A stretch of 64,000 nt of DNA from Ashinkailepas kermadecensis (Eukaryota > Arthropoda > Thecostraca > Neolepadidae). Of the stretch, positions 36,000-45,362 are shown one piece after another (position 1 is the stretch's first letter; each line of letters begins with the position of its first letter). Location: the NCBI GenBank assembly GCA_034440615.1, contig JAOTOM010005049.1, forward strand, positions 310,001 to 374,000, read 5' to 3'. The notes beneath the pieces are model-generated. The model was not told where the DNA came from, made no database searches, and was given only the letters and a program-made list of their open reading frames with translations. Both the position numbers and the translations under genes were made by a program.

Positions 36000-36237
36000 C
36001 AAGAAGGCTTCTGGGTCCTCTCTGCCAATCCACGGGCCCGTCTAACAACCAGAAGCCTCTCCTGTGGCCGTAAAGGGCCTGGAAAAGCAAATGGCCGAGG
36101 GGCCCTTTACGTCGTACCGGGAACCCTCCTCTTCGGCCCGGGCCGTCTCCGTCGCTAGGGGGTTTCTTCATCAGCCTGAGGCCATCTCCGTCGGTTCAGC
36201 AGGGGCCCCTCTTTCCCCGCTTGTGGCATTCTCAGTC
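36000..36237. repeat. Degenerate GGCCC/CCGTCG units, left block
   Basis: GGGCCCGTCTAAC, GGCCCGGGCCGTCTCCGTCG and GAGGCCATCTCCGTCGG words recur at about 25-bp spacing. Similar sequence lies at 44020-44260, beyond the 28S fragment and LINE. Confidence 0.55.
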
Positions 36238-36240
36238 CAG

Positions 36241-36241
<1 letters not shown>

Positions 36242-36312
<71 letters not shown>

Positions 36313-36313
36313 A

Positions 36314-36375
<62 letters not shown>

Positions 36376-36383
36376 GACTATAT

Positions 36384-36454
<71 letters not shown>
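36242..36454. repeat. (CA)n then (TA)n microsatellites
   Basis: CA repeats 36242-36312, then TA repeats to 36454 with a short CGACTATATGG break near 36375. The TA tract directly abuts the 28S fragment. Confidence 0.97.
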
Positions 36455-36457
<3 letters not shown>

Positions 36458-37460
36458 GGACCGGATTCCCCTGGTCCGTGCCAGTTCTGAGTTGCTTCTT
36501 AGTTGCCGGACGACGCGGTTGTTCCCGTCGACCGACAGCGAGCGTGCGACGTTTGCACGCCGCACGCCACCGCACGGGCGGACGGGCCGACAAGCCAGAC
36601 CGATCCATGGCGGGTGACACGCGGACAAGGTCCAGTAAGTCTCGTGACCAGCACAAGACATAGCCCAAGCGATCGCGGCACCTTGACCACTTCACAGAGA
36701 GGCCCGAACGACCGAAGCCTCAGAGCCAATCCTTATCCCGAAGTTACGGATCCATTTTGCCGACTTCCCTTACCTACATTCGTCTATCGACCAGAGGCTG
36801 TTCACCTTGGAGACCTGATGCGGTGTCGGGTACGGACGGACGCGGGCATTGAACATGTCCCCTCGCTCGGTGTTTCAAGGGCCGACCATGACGCACGAGA
36901 CGGTGTGAAGTACACACCGCTCTGCGGGTATCCATGCGCGAGTCAGGCGAGACCCTCGTTTCTCATAGCGAATAGCTTCCACGGCCGGAACCCTCAACTA
37001 GAATAGAAAACTCTACCTCGGGTCATGGTCAGCGAGACCGAGTCTGTTGGCGTCGCCGCGACGTGCCCACCAGAGGTGAGCATTGTGCCCGCGTCCGGTT
37101 GCGGAATATTGACCGCATTCCCTTTCGCCATCAACCCATGTTGCTCTACGTATTTATGAGATTAACACGGGATGCGGGAATTACCCGTTGGCTTAGGGCC
37201 GAATCACCCACGTCCAAATACTGTTCGCGCGGAACCCTTCTCCACATCGGTCCACAAGGATCTTGTTTGTGTATTTGCTACTACCACCAAGATCTGCACC
37301 GACGGCGGCTCCAGCTAGCCTCACGGCTACGCCTTCAAAGCTCATCGCCGCGCCGCCCTATTCGTCGTGGCGTCAGATCGGATCGCAATCGGATCCGATC
37401 GCGTGCCGACGACGGTCGAGTATCGGTGGGACGCTTTAGCGCCATCCATTTTCAGGGCTG

Positions 37461-37499
<39 letters not shown>

Positions 37500-37812
37500 A
37501 TGCCGACTTCCATGGCCACCGTCCTGCTGTCGTGAGCAATCAACACCTTTCATGGTATCTGATTTGCGTCCGCTTGGGCACCTTAACTCGACATGCGGTT
37601 CATCCCGCATCGCTAGTTCTGCTTACCAAAAGTGGCCCACTGGGCACTCGGATTCAGAGTCGTCGCTGCAGTGAAGCCAGCGAGACGTCTCACCCATTGA
37701 AAGTTTGAGAATAGGTTGAGCTCGCAAGGAGCCCAGCTCCTCTGATCATTCGCTTTACCGGATGAAACTCCGTATCACACGAGCGCCAGCTATCCTGAGG
37801 GAAACTTCGGGC

Positions 37813-37854
<42 letters not shown>

Positions 37855-38157
37855 ACCCAGCTCAGACGATCGATTTGCACGTCAGAATCGCGGCGGACCT
37901 CCACCAGTTTTCTCTGGCTTCATCCTGGCCGGGCATAGTTCACCATCCCTCGAGTCCCAACGTGTGGGCTCTAGGTCCGCGCCTCAGCAGTGCTCCGAAA
38001 AGCAAGCCAACCGATGGCGCGGCCCGCGGGTGCGCCGCCGCCACGAGTGACGACGGATCTCCGCTCGTGCCGTCAGACGACACTTCACTTTCATTGCGCT
38101 TTTGAGATTCGACAATCTCAATCGCTCGTTCACATGTTAGACTCCTTGGTCCGTGGA
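36455..38157 (-). rRNA. 28S rRNA fragment (internal, truncated both ends)
   Basis: On the minus strand, conserved LSU words follow in the correct order. They are ACGGACCAAGGAGTCTAACA (about 38150), GATTGTCGAATCTCAAAAGC, CGAACCATCTAGTAGCTGG (about 37830), CAGGATAGCTGGCGCTCG, GTAAGCAGAACTAGCG (about 37620), GACGGTGGCCATGGAAGTCG (about 37520), GCAGATCTTGGTGGTAGTAG (about 37290), GTGGAGAAGGGTTCC (about 37235), CATCAGGTCTCCAAGGTGAA (about 36810), GTAGGTAAGGGAAGTCGGC (about 36765) and CTCAGAACTGG (about 36485). Some otherwise conserved positions differ and the fragment stops abruptly at TA arrays on both sides, with no 5.8S, 18S or LSU ends. It looks like a dispersed rDNA fragment, not a working unit. 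Frames within it are spurious. Confidence 0.92.
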
Positions 38158-38172
38158 AAAGGCGCTGGGCTG

Positions 38173-38246
<74 letters not shown>

Positions 38247-38266
38247 AGCAGCCCAGGGCCTTTTCC
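38155..38266. repeat. 21-bp inverted repeat around a (TA)n tract
   Basis: GGAAAAGGCGCTGGGCTGCTA (38155-38175) and TAGCAGCCCAGGGCCTTTTCC (38246-38266) are inverted with one mismatch, enclosing about 70 bp of TA. The right arm is the 3' end of the minus-strand LINE; the left arm is fused to the 28S fragment. Confidence 0.9.
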
Positions 38267-38396
38267 GTGAGGCCTAAAGAAACGCCTTTCAAAAGTTTGT
38301 TCCATCTCCGTTTTGTTGTATTAGGCGCTTCGGCCTCCTCAGGCCATTTCGCGCCGTTGATAAAAATGAATATGGTATTAAATCGCAAAACTCAGC

Positions 38397-41300
38397 CTAT
38401 AATTCCTCGGACAATTTGGTTTCTCGTATAAAAATTAAAAGTAGCTTGATAAGAGATGGGTGGTCGTCCCCCAACAATGAGGGCAAAGATAATGAAATGT
38501 TGTGTGTGTGGCAGTAATCGATAAGTTGTTTTCTAGTGCCATGGTATTGCGGGCAGTATAGTAATATATGTGGGACTGTAATATGAGTGTTACATGATGG
38601 GCATGAAGGCCGAGGTGAAGCAGAATAAATAAATCGATGTGTGAGGTAAGTATGTCCTATGCGGATGCGCGATAGGACTTTGTCTTCATGGCGGTTGATT
38701 ATAAATAATGGCGTCCGAATATTGATGACTGGTTTAATGTTCCGTAATTGGGTATGGTTTGTGATTTGTGTCCAGGTTTGGTTCCAAAAATGCCGAATGT
38801 TCTGTTGTATTGTTGATTTAATGGCGTCAAAATGTGGTGGGATTTCTGTGATGTGTGGTAATTGTAATGATTGTTTTGCTAGATGATCTGCTTCCTCGTT
38901 TCCTGGGATGCCGCAGTGACTGGGCACCCACAGGAAACGGACCTTCACGCCCATCAGATGAAGTGTTTGTAGTGATTCATAAATATAAATAAGGCAATGA
39001 TGTGAAAAAGAAAGTGACGAAAGAGATTGTAAAACAGATTTGGCGTCCGAACAAATAACGACGCTGCGCATGGGGCGACAGAGAAAACGGTTGGTTGCGA
39101 ATATAACGGAGGGCAATGAGGATAGCATGTAATTCAGCGATGAAAATTGATATTCCGTCTGGTAATCGATGTTGTTTTTTGTATGTTCCGGAAACTACGG
39201 CATTTCCTGTAAGGTTAGCATCTTTCGAACCGTCTGTATAAACAAATGGAACATGGTAATAACGAGACCGAATTCGGTGACATTTTTGTTTGATATATTC
39301 CGGACAAAGCTGTGATTTTGGAGTGGTGGTGAGATATAAAATGTGTCGTTCGGCTATCTGCCACGGTGGTGTAGTCGGTGGAGAAAGAGAAGTAATGGAT
39401 GGAATAGTGAAATGAAGTTGTTCAGAGAATGTTTTTACCCGAGAAGCTATAGTGAGACCAGTTCGTTTTTCCGCTGGACCTAAATAATGATGATGTAAAT
39501 TTGGGAGAATTTGCAATGACGTATGTGTCGGGTGGTTGGCATGAAATTGAATTTTGGAGGCGTACCTAAGTGTTTGTTGCATTCGACGGAGAGCTAATGG
39601 AGGAATTCCCGATTCGGCTTCTAAATAAATGATGGGTGAAGTGGTCATTGCACCGAGTGCGATACGAAGAAATTTATGTTGAACGGTGTCTAAAATATGT
39701 AAGGAGGATGGGCTAGCACCAGCATAAACTACTGAGCCATATTCAATGATGGGGAGCACTAAGGATTTATATAGTTGTAAAAGAGTGTGACGATCGGCTC
39801 CTAATGGGGTGGAAGTAATGCAGCGAAATAAATTCAGTCGGTGAAAACATTTGTTCTGGATGTGTTTGATGTGTTTATGCAGTGAAAGCCTACGGTCAAA
39901 AATAATACCAAGAAATTTAAACGAAGTTACAAAAGGTATATCATTGTTTCCGAGGAGGTGAAGTGGTGTATCTGGGTTTGGGCAAGGTGTTGATTTACTA
40001 AATATCAGTGTTGCAGATTTTGGGGCCGAAAAAATGAAACCATACTTCAGGCACCATTGATGTATTTTGTCTAGTGTGTTTTGTAGGTGAAATAAACAAT
40101 GCTCGTAATTTTTCCGGAACACCAAATTGCGCTGTCATCGGCAAACAAAGAGTATGATACATCAATAGGCATGTTGGTGAAAAGATCGTCAATGATGAGG
40201 TTGAATAAAACTGGTGAAATGCAGCTTCCCTGCGCTAGTCCATTTTGAAGAAGATGTGGATCGGAGATGGCTGACAGGCACCTGATGTGGAATAGGCGAG
40301 TACCGGATAAAAAACCTACTAAATAATGAGCTAAGTGTCCTTTTATACCGAGTTGCTGAATTTTGAAGAGTAATGCGGGTTTGGAAACCATATCGTAAGC
40401 TTTGCTTATGTCTAAAAATACTGCGACTGTGTGTTCATGTTTTTTTTTGTAGCCTGGGCGGATGTCTGTTTCTAACCTAATAAGGTGATCTATGGTGCTG
40501 CGTCCTCGCCGAAAAGCACATTGAAAGGGAGATGGAAGGGAATTTGTTTCCAGGTGCCAGGTCAGTCTTTTAATAACTATTCGTTCAAAAAGTTTTCCTA
40601 AACAACTGGTGAGTGCAATGGGTCGAAAATTACTTGGGTTACTATGGTCTTTGCCGGGTTTTGGAATGGGGATGATGATAGCTTTTTGCCATGCTTCAGG
40701 AAAGATATGATTTGACCATAATGAATTAAATGTGTCTAAGATGCATTGTTTGGTGTGGTCAGATAGATGTCGAAAGAAGGAATAATGTAATTTGTCAGGC
40801 CCTACTGAAGTGCTACCGGCGGAGGAAATGGCATTCTCCAGTTCAGAAAGATGAAAAGAATAATTGTAGTACTCGGTATTGTCGGAATTAAAGAGATCAA
40901 GATTGGTGTGAAACGTGTGTTGTGCATTTTGTAAGAAATTAGGTCGGTAGTTCTCATCGGAGCTATTATGGGCTATGGTATCAGCTATGGTATTTACTAT
41001 GGTTTGTGGGTCTGTAATGGTGAGATTGTGGATTTTGAGGGCCGGTAGAGATATAAATGGGGAGCGTCCGGACAAATGTCGGATTACTTGCCATATTTTA
41101 CTTAGAGGTGTTTGAAAAGTGAGCTGCTGTAAATATGAGGACCATGAACGGCGTTTAGCATCGCGAATGATGCGGCGGGTTCTCGCACGTTCACGGTTAC
41201 GGGTGGTTCAATTTTCTTGATCGGGATGTCGTAAGTACTTCCTAAATGCTCTTTTTCGAACCGCAATTGCTTGTGAAATTTCTAGACACCACCAAGGTAC

Positions 41301-42166
41301 TGGTTTTCGTTTTGTGAAAGGTTTCGGGAGTGGAATTGTGGTGGATGCTGCTTCGAAAAGTTTGTCTGTAATTGAGTTGATGTTTTCGACGGGAGAAATG
41401 TTGGGGTTGTATTGAATATAAGAAAGTTCCTGAAATGTTGTCCAATCGGCTTTTGAAATTTTCCACCGTGGGATAAAATTGGGTGTGCAGTTGAAAAAGT
41501 GGGTATTAATTTGATGGGGTAGTGATCACTGTCATGAATGTCTGTGTCTATGGTCCAATCGAAATCGTTGGCCAGAGTTGGAGAGCAAATTGTCAAATCT
41601 ATTGCAGTTTCTGTGTTGTGTCCGAGGTGGAAAAATGTTGGCTCTCCAGTGTTAAGTATTACTAAATTGTGTCGGTCTAAAATGTGTTGAATAATGCGTC
41701 CGCGAGTGTCTGGGTGTGTGCATTTTGTATCCCACGCTGGGCTATGAGCGTTGAAATCGCCAAGTAAGATGAACGGGTTCTTGAAGTGTGCTATAAGATT
41801 GTCTAAATGTGGTAAAATATTTGTGTTGTCGGTGTGTGGTGGAATATAGATGGAACACACATCTATATTTCTACCATGAAAGCGTAATGTACAAGCTACG
41901 GCTTGTAATTGTGTATTAAGTGGAATTGGTGTATGTGTGAAATCATTGTTTATGTAAAGTGCTGTACCGCCACTTCGATGTGATCCACGGATCTCGTCGT
42001 GACGATACAGTGAATAATTGGAAAGGTTAAAGTTGTATGTATCATTCGGTAAAAACCATGTTTCTTGGAGTGCTATGAGAATAGATGCGAGAATACTGAA
42101 GAATGCTTTCATTTCGGCCCATTTGGAGATAAGGCTGCGGCAGCTCCACTGTAAAAATATGGACAT
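38397..42166 (-). pseudogene. LINE ORF2: endonuclease, RT, RNase H, broken
   Basis: The start MSIFLQWSCRS (42166) suits the family. EN motifs: ALQETWF, SIYIPPH, LLGDFNAHSPAW, AIDLTICS and SDHYPI. RT: NFRPIALTSCLGKLFERI, CAFRRGRSTIDHL, VAVFLDISKAYD, GLAQGSCISPVLFN and SLFADDSAIW (catalytic Asp residues present). RNase H: VYTDGSKD, AELHAI, CSDAKS and WVPSHCGIPGNEEADH, then a CPSCNTHITVPHILLYC zinc-like tail. Breaks I can place: lost base in a T-run near 41505, nonsense TGA near 41180, lost base in an A-run near 40119, and a shift near 39060. The two homopolymer breaks could also be sequencing errors. In the family this protein nicks DNA and primes reverse transcription. Confidence 0.88.
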
Positions 42167-42278
42167 CAGATAAAAAAAATAAATGTTTGTCGGCACCCTT
42201 CGGTGCATGGCGCAGCCACGATTGCAGCTCAGGCGGGCATGTGGGTTGGGTGCGGACGGCCGATGTTGATCCGGTCGA

Positions 42279-43739
42279 TCAGTCCGGCCGACCAGTGGCC
42301 TTGGACAGGTCACGGCGGCCGGTCACTGCCGCGGGGGATGCCCGCCGGCTGGGAGTAGGTCTGGTCACGTGGGCGCCGGCCGGCGCTGTACGCGCAGGGC
42401 TCGATCGGCGGCCCGCTGACGGGGAACGAGAATTTGGTCCCGCAGCCGAATGACTGCGAGGCCTGTCACTCCTCCCTGGAGTAGTCCGCTTGCTGGGAGC
42501 CGGAGTGGTCTGTGTATTGGGAACCGGAGTTGTTTGTGTCGTGGTGGTGATTAGTTTTAGTTTGGTGAGTGGTGCCAGGCCTGGTATAAGTTCTGTTTGT
42601 GTGGACGTGGAATTTGTTTTAACGCGAGTTGTAGATGGAGCAATGGTGGCCGTCTGGGCGTAAGTTTTGGTGGTTGGGGAGGTGGCTTCGACGGTCCGCC
42701 GGGCCTGCGGGTAGGAGACTCCGGTCGTGGCCTTGGCGGCGCAAACTTCATTTTCCCGTCGCCAGACTGGACAGAGATTGGAAGTGGTGAGGTGGTCAGA
42801 TGTGTTGCAGCTGAGGCAGTGGGCAGGTTTGGAGCAGGTGGATTCGGGATGATGTGGTTCACCGCATTCCGGGCAGCGGGCTGGTTGGCGACATGTCTTG
42901 CTGCCATGGCCGAAGCGCTGGCAATTAAAACAGCGGAGAGGATTAGGAATACAGGCGCGGACTTGGTAACGGATGTAGCCGGCGAGGAGGGTCTTGGGAA
43001 GAGTGGTAGAGTTGAAGGTAAGGACAAGGAGGCTTGTATCTCGTTTCTGGCCGTCTGTAAAGGAAGTGATTCGGTGGACGTGGGTCACCCCCTCCGGCCT
43101 GAGCTCCGCCTGTATATCCGCTTCGGACATGAAGCGGAGCTCCGGCGCGAAGACGGTGCCCTTGGTGGAGTTGCGGTTGGAGTGGAGTGATATGGTGACG
43201 GATTTACCACAAAATGTGGTGGTACGAAGGAGGGCTTTGGTCTGGGCTCTGGTTTGGGTTTTGATGACAAGGGTTCCGTTGGCAGGGGCTTCGATATCAG
43301 GATTGGCTAAGGAGCAGATGGAGAGGAGTTGTTTGGTCGGCCAGAAAACGTTAATACGGCGGAAGGAAACGGATTCCTCGACAGGCTTGACTACTATGAA
43401 AGAGCCAGCACTGTCGAGGTAGGGTTCGATGGGATCAGGTTGTTGGGATGGCGTTGTCTGGTTAGGGCGTGGGTCTGTGGCGTGGAGAGTGATGGTATGG
43501 TCGGAATTGCGAGGCGAAATCTTGGTACGAGCGGGGATCGGTGAGGAACAAAGGGCTTCCATGGCGTCGTCCAAAGGAATTGTCCGGCGCGGGTCATCAA
43601 CGGTGGTATCGGGAGGTGGGACATCATGTGCAGAGTCCGGGTTCGCGCGATGGTCGTCAGGTGTGGTCAGCGGTGGAAATTCCGTCTCGGAGTCCGGTGG
43701 CGAGCTGGGGTCCGTATCCTTCTTTCGTTTTTTCCACAT
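42279..43739 (-). CDS. LINE ORF1 (gag-like, zinc-knuckle nucleic-acid-binding protein)
   Basis: Intact 486-residue frame taken from MWKKRKKDT (43739); the frame is open for another ~51 codons upstream, but the basic, acidic/Pro-rich start is typical of LINE gags. The N-terminal 150 residues are Pro/Thr/Asp-rich and disordered-looking. A central folded region ends with GYIRYQVRACIPNPLRCFNC. Three CCHC knuckles follow: C-x2-C-x4-H-x4-C at about 270-283 and 289-302, then a variant C-x2-C-x4-H-x6-C at 308-323. The C-terminus is Thr/Pro/Arg-rich. In this class ORF1 binds element RNA in the RNP. It is not a host gene. Confidence 0.88.
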   Translation of the reverse strand: MWKKRKKDTDPSSPPDSETEFPPLTTPDDHRANPDSAHDVPPPDTTVDDPRRTIPLDDAMEALCSSPIPARTKISPRNSDHTITLHATDPRPNQTTPSQQPDPIEPYLDSAGSFIVVKPVEESVSFRRINVFWPTKQLLSICSLANPDIEAPANGTLVIKTQTRAQTKALLRTTTFCGKSVTISLHSNRNSTKGTVFAPELRFMSEADIQAELRPEGVTHVHRITSFTDGQKRDTSLLVLTFNSTTLPKTLLAGYIRYQVRACIPNPLRCFNCQRFGHGSKTCRQPARCPECGEPHHPESTCSKPAHCLSCNTSDHLTTSNLCPVWRRENEVCAAKATTGVSYPQARRTVEATSPTTKTYAQTATIAPSTTRVKTNSTSTQTELIPGLAPLTKLKLITTTTQTTPVPNTQTTPAPSKRTTPGRSDRPRSHSAAGPNSRSPSAGRRSSPARTAPAGAHVTRPTPSRRASPAAVTGRRDLSKATGRPD

Positions 43740-43833
43740 CGCGGGGAAAAAACCGTACCTAATACGATTTAAATATAGACGAAGGACACACAAAGAACGG
43801 ACAACGGAAATACGACGACGATTAAATCCGTGC

Positions 43834-43897
43834 GGGGTGACGGGTGTCACCCCAATAGAAAAGAAAAACGAGAAAGGAGCGACGGGTGTCACCCCAA
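43834..43897 (-). promoter_or_regulatory. Repeated hairpin in LINE 5' leader
   Basis: GACGGGTGTCACCCCAA occurs at 43839-43855 and 43881-43897, 42 bp apart. The first extends to a GGGGTGAC...GTCACCCC palindrome with a GGGT loop (43834-43853). Duplicated 5' leader modules can act as internal promoters in LINEs; that role here is inferred. Confidence 0.5.
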
Positions 43898-44019
43898 GAA
43901 AATGAAAAATAAAGCTGCGAAATACCAGCAGCCAATCACGCCTTTCGGCAGGTCGGAGTGCGCAGATAGCTTTGGCACAGGTAGGTCTGGCTCAAATAAT
44001 ACTGACACTCCATGTTCCA

Positions 44020-44260
44020 TCTCCATTGGGTCAGGGACATTTATTCGGTTTTGATCCCCTCCGTCAGCCCCGGCCCTTCATATTCGCTTTAGGCCCTCTC
44101 CCACGGCTCAGGGCCCTCAACGTCTGCCCGTGGGCGGTTTCCGTTGATCCGGTGCCATCTTCATCGGCCCGCTACTCTCTCCGCCAGCCCAGGGTCCCTT
44201 TCGCCGATCCAGGGGCACTTCACGTCGGCCCGGGGCCTTCAATGATCTTTCGGAAGCCCA
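44020..44260. repeat. Degenerate GGCCC/CCGTCG units, right block
   Basis: CCCCTCCGTCAGCCCCGGCCC, CTCCGCCAGCCCAGGGTCCC, TTCGCCGATCCAGGGGC and CGTCGGCCCGGGGCC words recur about every 25 bp. Resembles 36000-36237, as if one block were split by the inserted LINE and rDNA. Confidence 0.5.
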
Positions 44261-44940
44261 CTGGAGAGCAGAATTTCTTCTGTGCGTCGTCACAGCCTAT
44301 GCTGAATGAAACATGACGTATTCAACGGCCCGTGTGGGTCCCTTCGGGGCCCAAGGCGGGGGGGGGTATGTTCTTTCTTCCAAAACTGATCAGCCCCCTC
44401 TGAATCCGCCACTTGAGCTGAGCAGTGAGCACAGTGAACACCCTTCGTGGGAACCCCTCGACATGTTCAGGCCCTCGAGCCCGGCTAGTTTGTCGCTTAC
44501 TGCCATCTATACATTCCTTACACACTGAACAGATTGATAGTTGTGTAGATGGCGCTGCCATCTGCTGTTGGGCTGCTGGGCATCCTGCAGTCTACATATA
44601 GATTTCTTATATAAGACGTATGTGCTTACTTTTTACCATAGATATATGTAATTATTAGTTCCGTTTCATTCCTCAATCAAATGTAAACTTTGTGAGCGCG
44701 TTTCACACAGTCACACGTTTTCTCAGAGCTAGTGTTTATTAGAGATGTTCTGTGGCAAGAAGTGCTTGATCAAACTATTTTAAGGACCAATGAACAGCAC
44801 TAGAAATTAAAATTTCGTGTTTTCTTGGGATCCCTCCAACTAACGAGTTCCCGGGGCCAACATACAGCTTCAAAAGAGACCTAGTTAACTTCTCGCACAT
44901 CCCTTCTCTCTGCTCAAACGGAAAAATTTTCAGTCGGGTC
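44261..44940. other. Non-coding stretch
   Basis: A G-run MITE-like edge (GGCGGGGGGGGGTATG, about 44356) and GAATCCGCCACTTGAG (about 44403) sit close together but do not form a clear element. The rest is unique AT-rich DNA. Confidence 0.4.
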
Positions 44941-44948
44941 TAGCGGTC

Positions 44949-45362
44949 TTAAATCCTGCAGCTCGATAAAGCGTACGCATCGATCTCGCATGCTCTTTTG
45001 CTGAGGAAGTTGTTCCTGATTGCGTCTGTTGTGGTGTCGTTGGTTGGTGGTTTGGTTACGGGCTGCGTGATTATTTTGTCTTCGGGGCAAGGGGACTGCA
45101 GCAAATAGAGTCGTAGATCTTCCAGAACATATGAGGTTGTGCTCTCGCAATCTGTCGGACGTCCATCGGGCCGAACGGGCCTGCCGCGGGGCGTTTCCGT
45201 CCCTCTACCGCCTCTACCTGGACGAAAATGAAAGTGCTTCGCCGTTGTCAACCAGTCTAGCGCGGTATCTGTAGGTGGTGTGCTGTGTTCTTGGACTCGG
45301 CTCTCGATTTGGAAAGATTGAAGAAGCACGTCTTGCATTTGGTGAGTTCCAGACCCCTTCAT
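44949..45362 (-). CDS. Hypothetical protein or first exon
   Basis: A 137-codon frame starts MKGSGTHQMQDVLLQSFQ in an AACATGA context. Composition is ordinary (mixed charged and polar residues), unlike the repeat shadows nearby, and the stretch is moderately GC-rich inside AT-rich DNA. An internal CCAG/GTAGAGG (about 45220) could be a splice donor, in which case only the first ~47 residues are coding. I recognise no domain. It lies opposite in strand to SPPL3, about 3 kb upstream, so a divergent gene is possible. Confidence 0.28.
   Translation of the reverse strand: MKGSGTHQMQDVLLQSFQIESRVQEHSTPPTDTALDWLTTAKHFHFRPGRGGRGTETPRGRPVRPDGRPTDCESTTSYVLEDLRLYLLQSPCPEDKIITQPVTKPPTNDTTTDAIRNNFLSKRACEIDAYALSSCRI

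Larger units (their letters stand above)
38246..43920 (-). mobile_element. I/Jockey-like LINE, nearly full length
   Basis: Reading on the minus strand: a 5' leader with a repeated hairpin (about 43834-43897), ORF1 (gag with three zinc knuckles), a 113-bp gap, ORF2 (endonuclease, RT, RNase H, Cys/His tail), then a ~150-bp 3' UTR ending in a TA tail. An RNase H after RT places it with I-type or RNase H-bearing Jockey-group elements. ORF1 is intact; ORF2 has about three frameshifts and one nonsense codon, so the copy cannot move by itself but is fairly young. Target duplications were not found; the 5' edge is approximate. Confidence 0.88.

Noticed and set aside
36503..37461. Frames of 132-167 codons
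   Set aside because: Lie inside the 28S rRNA fragment.
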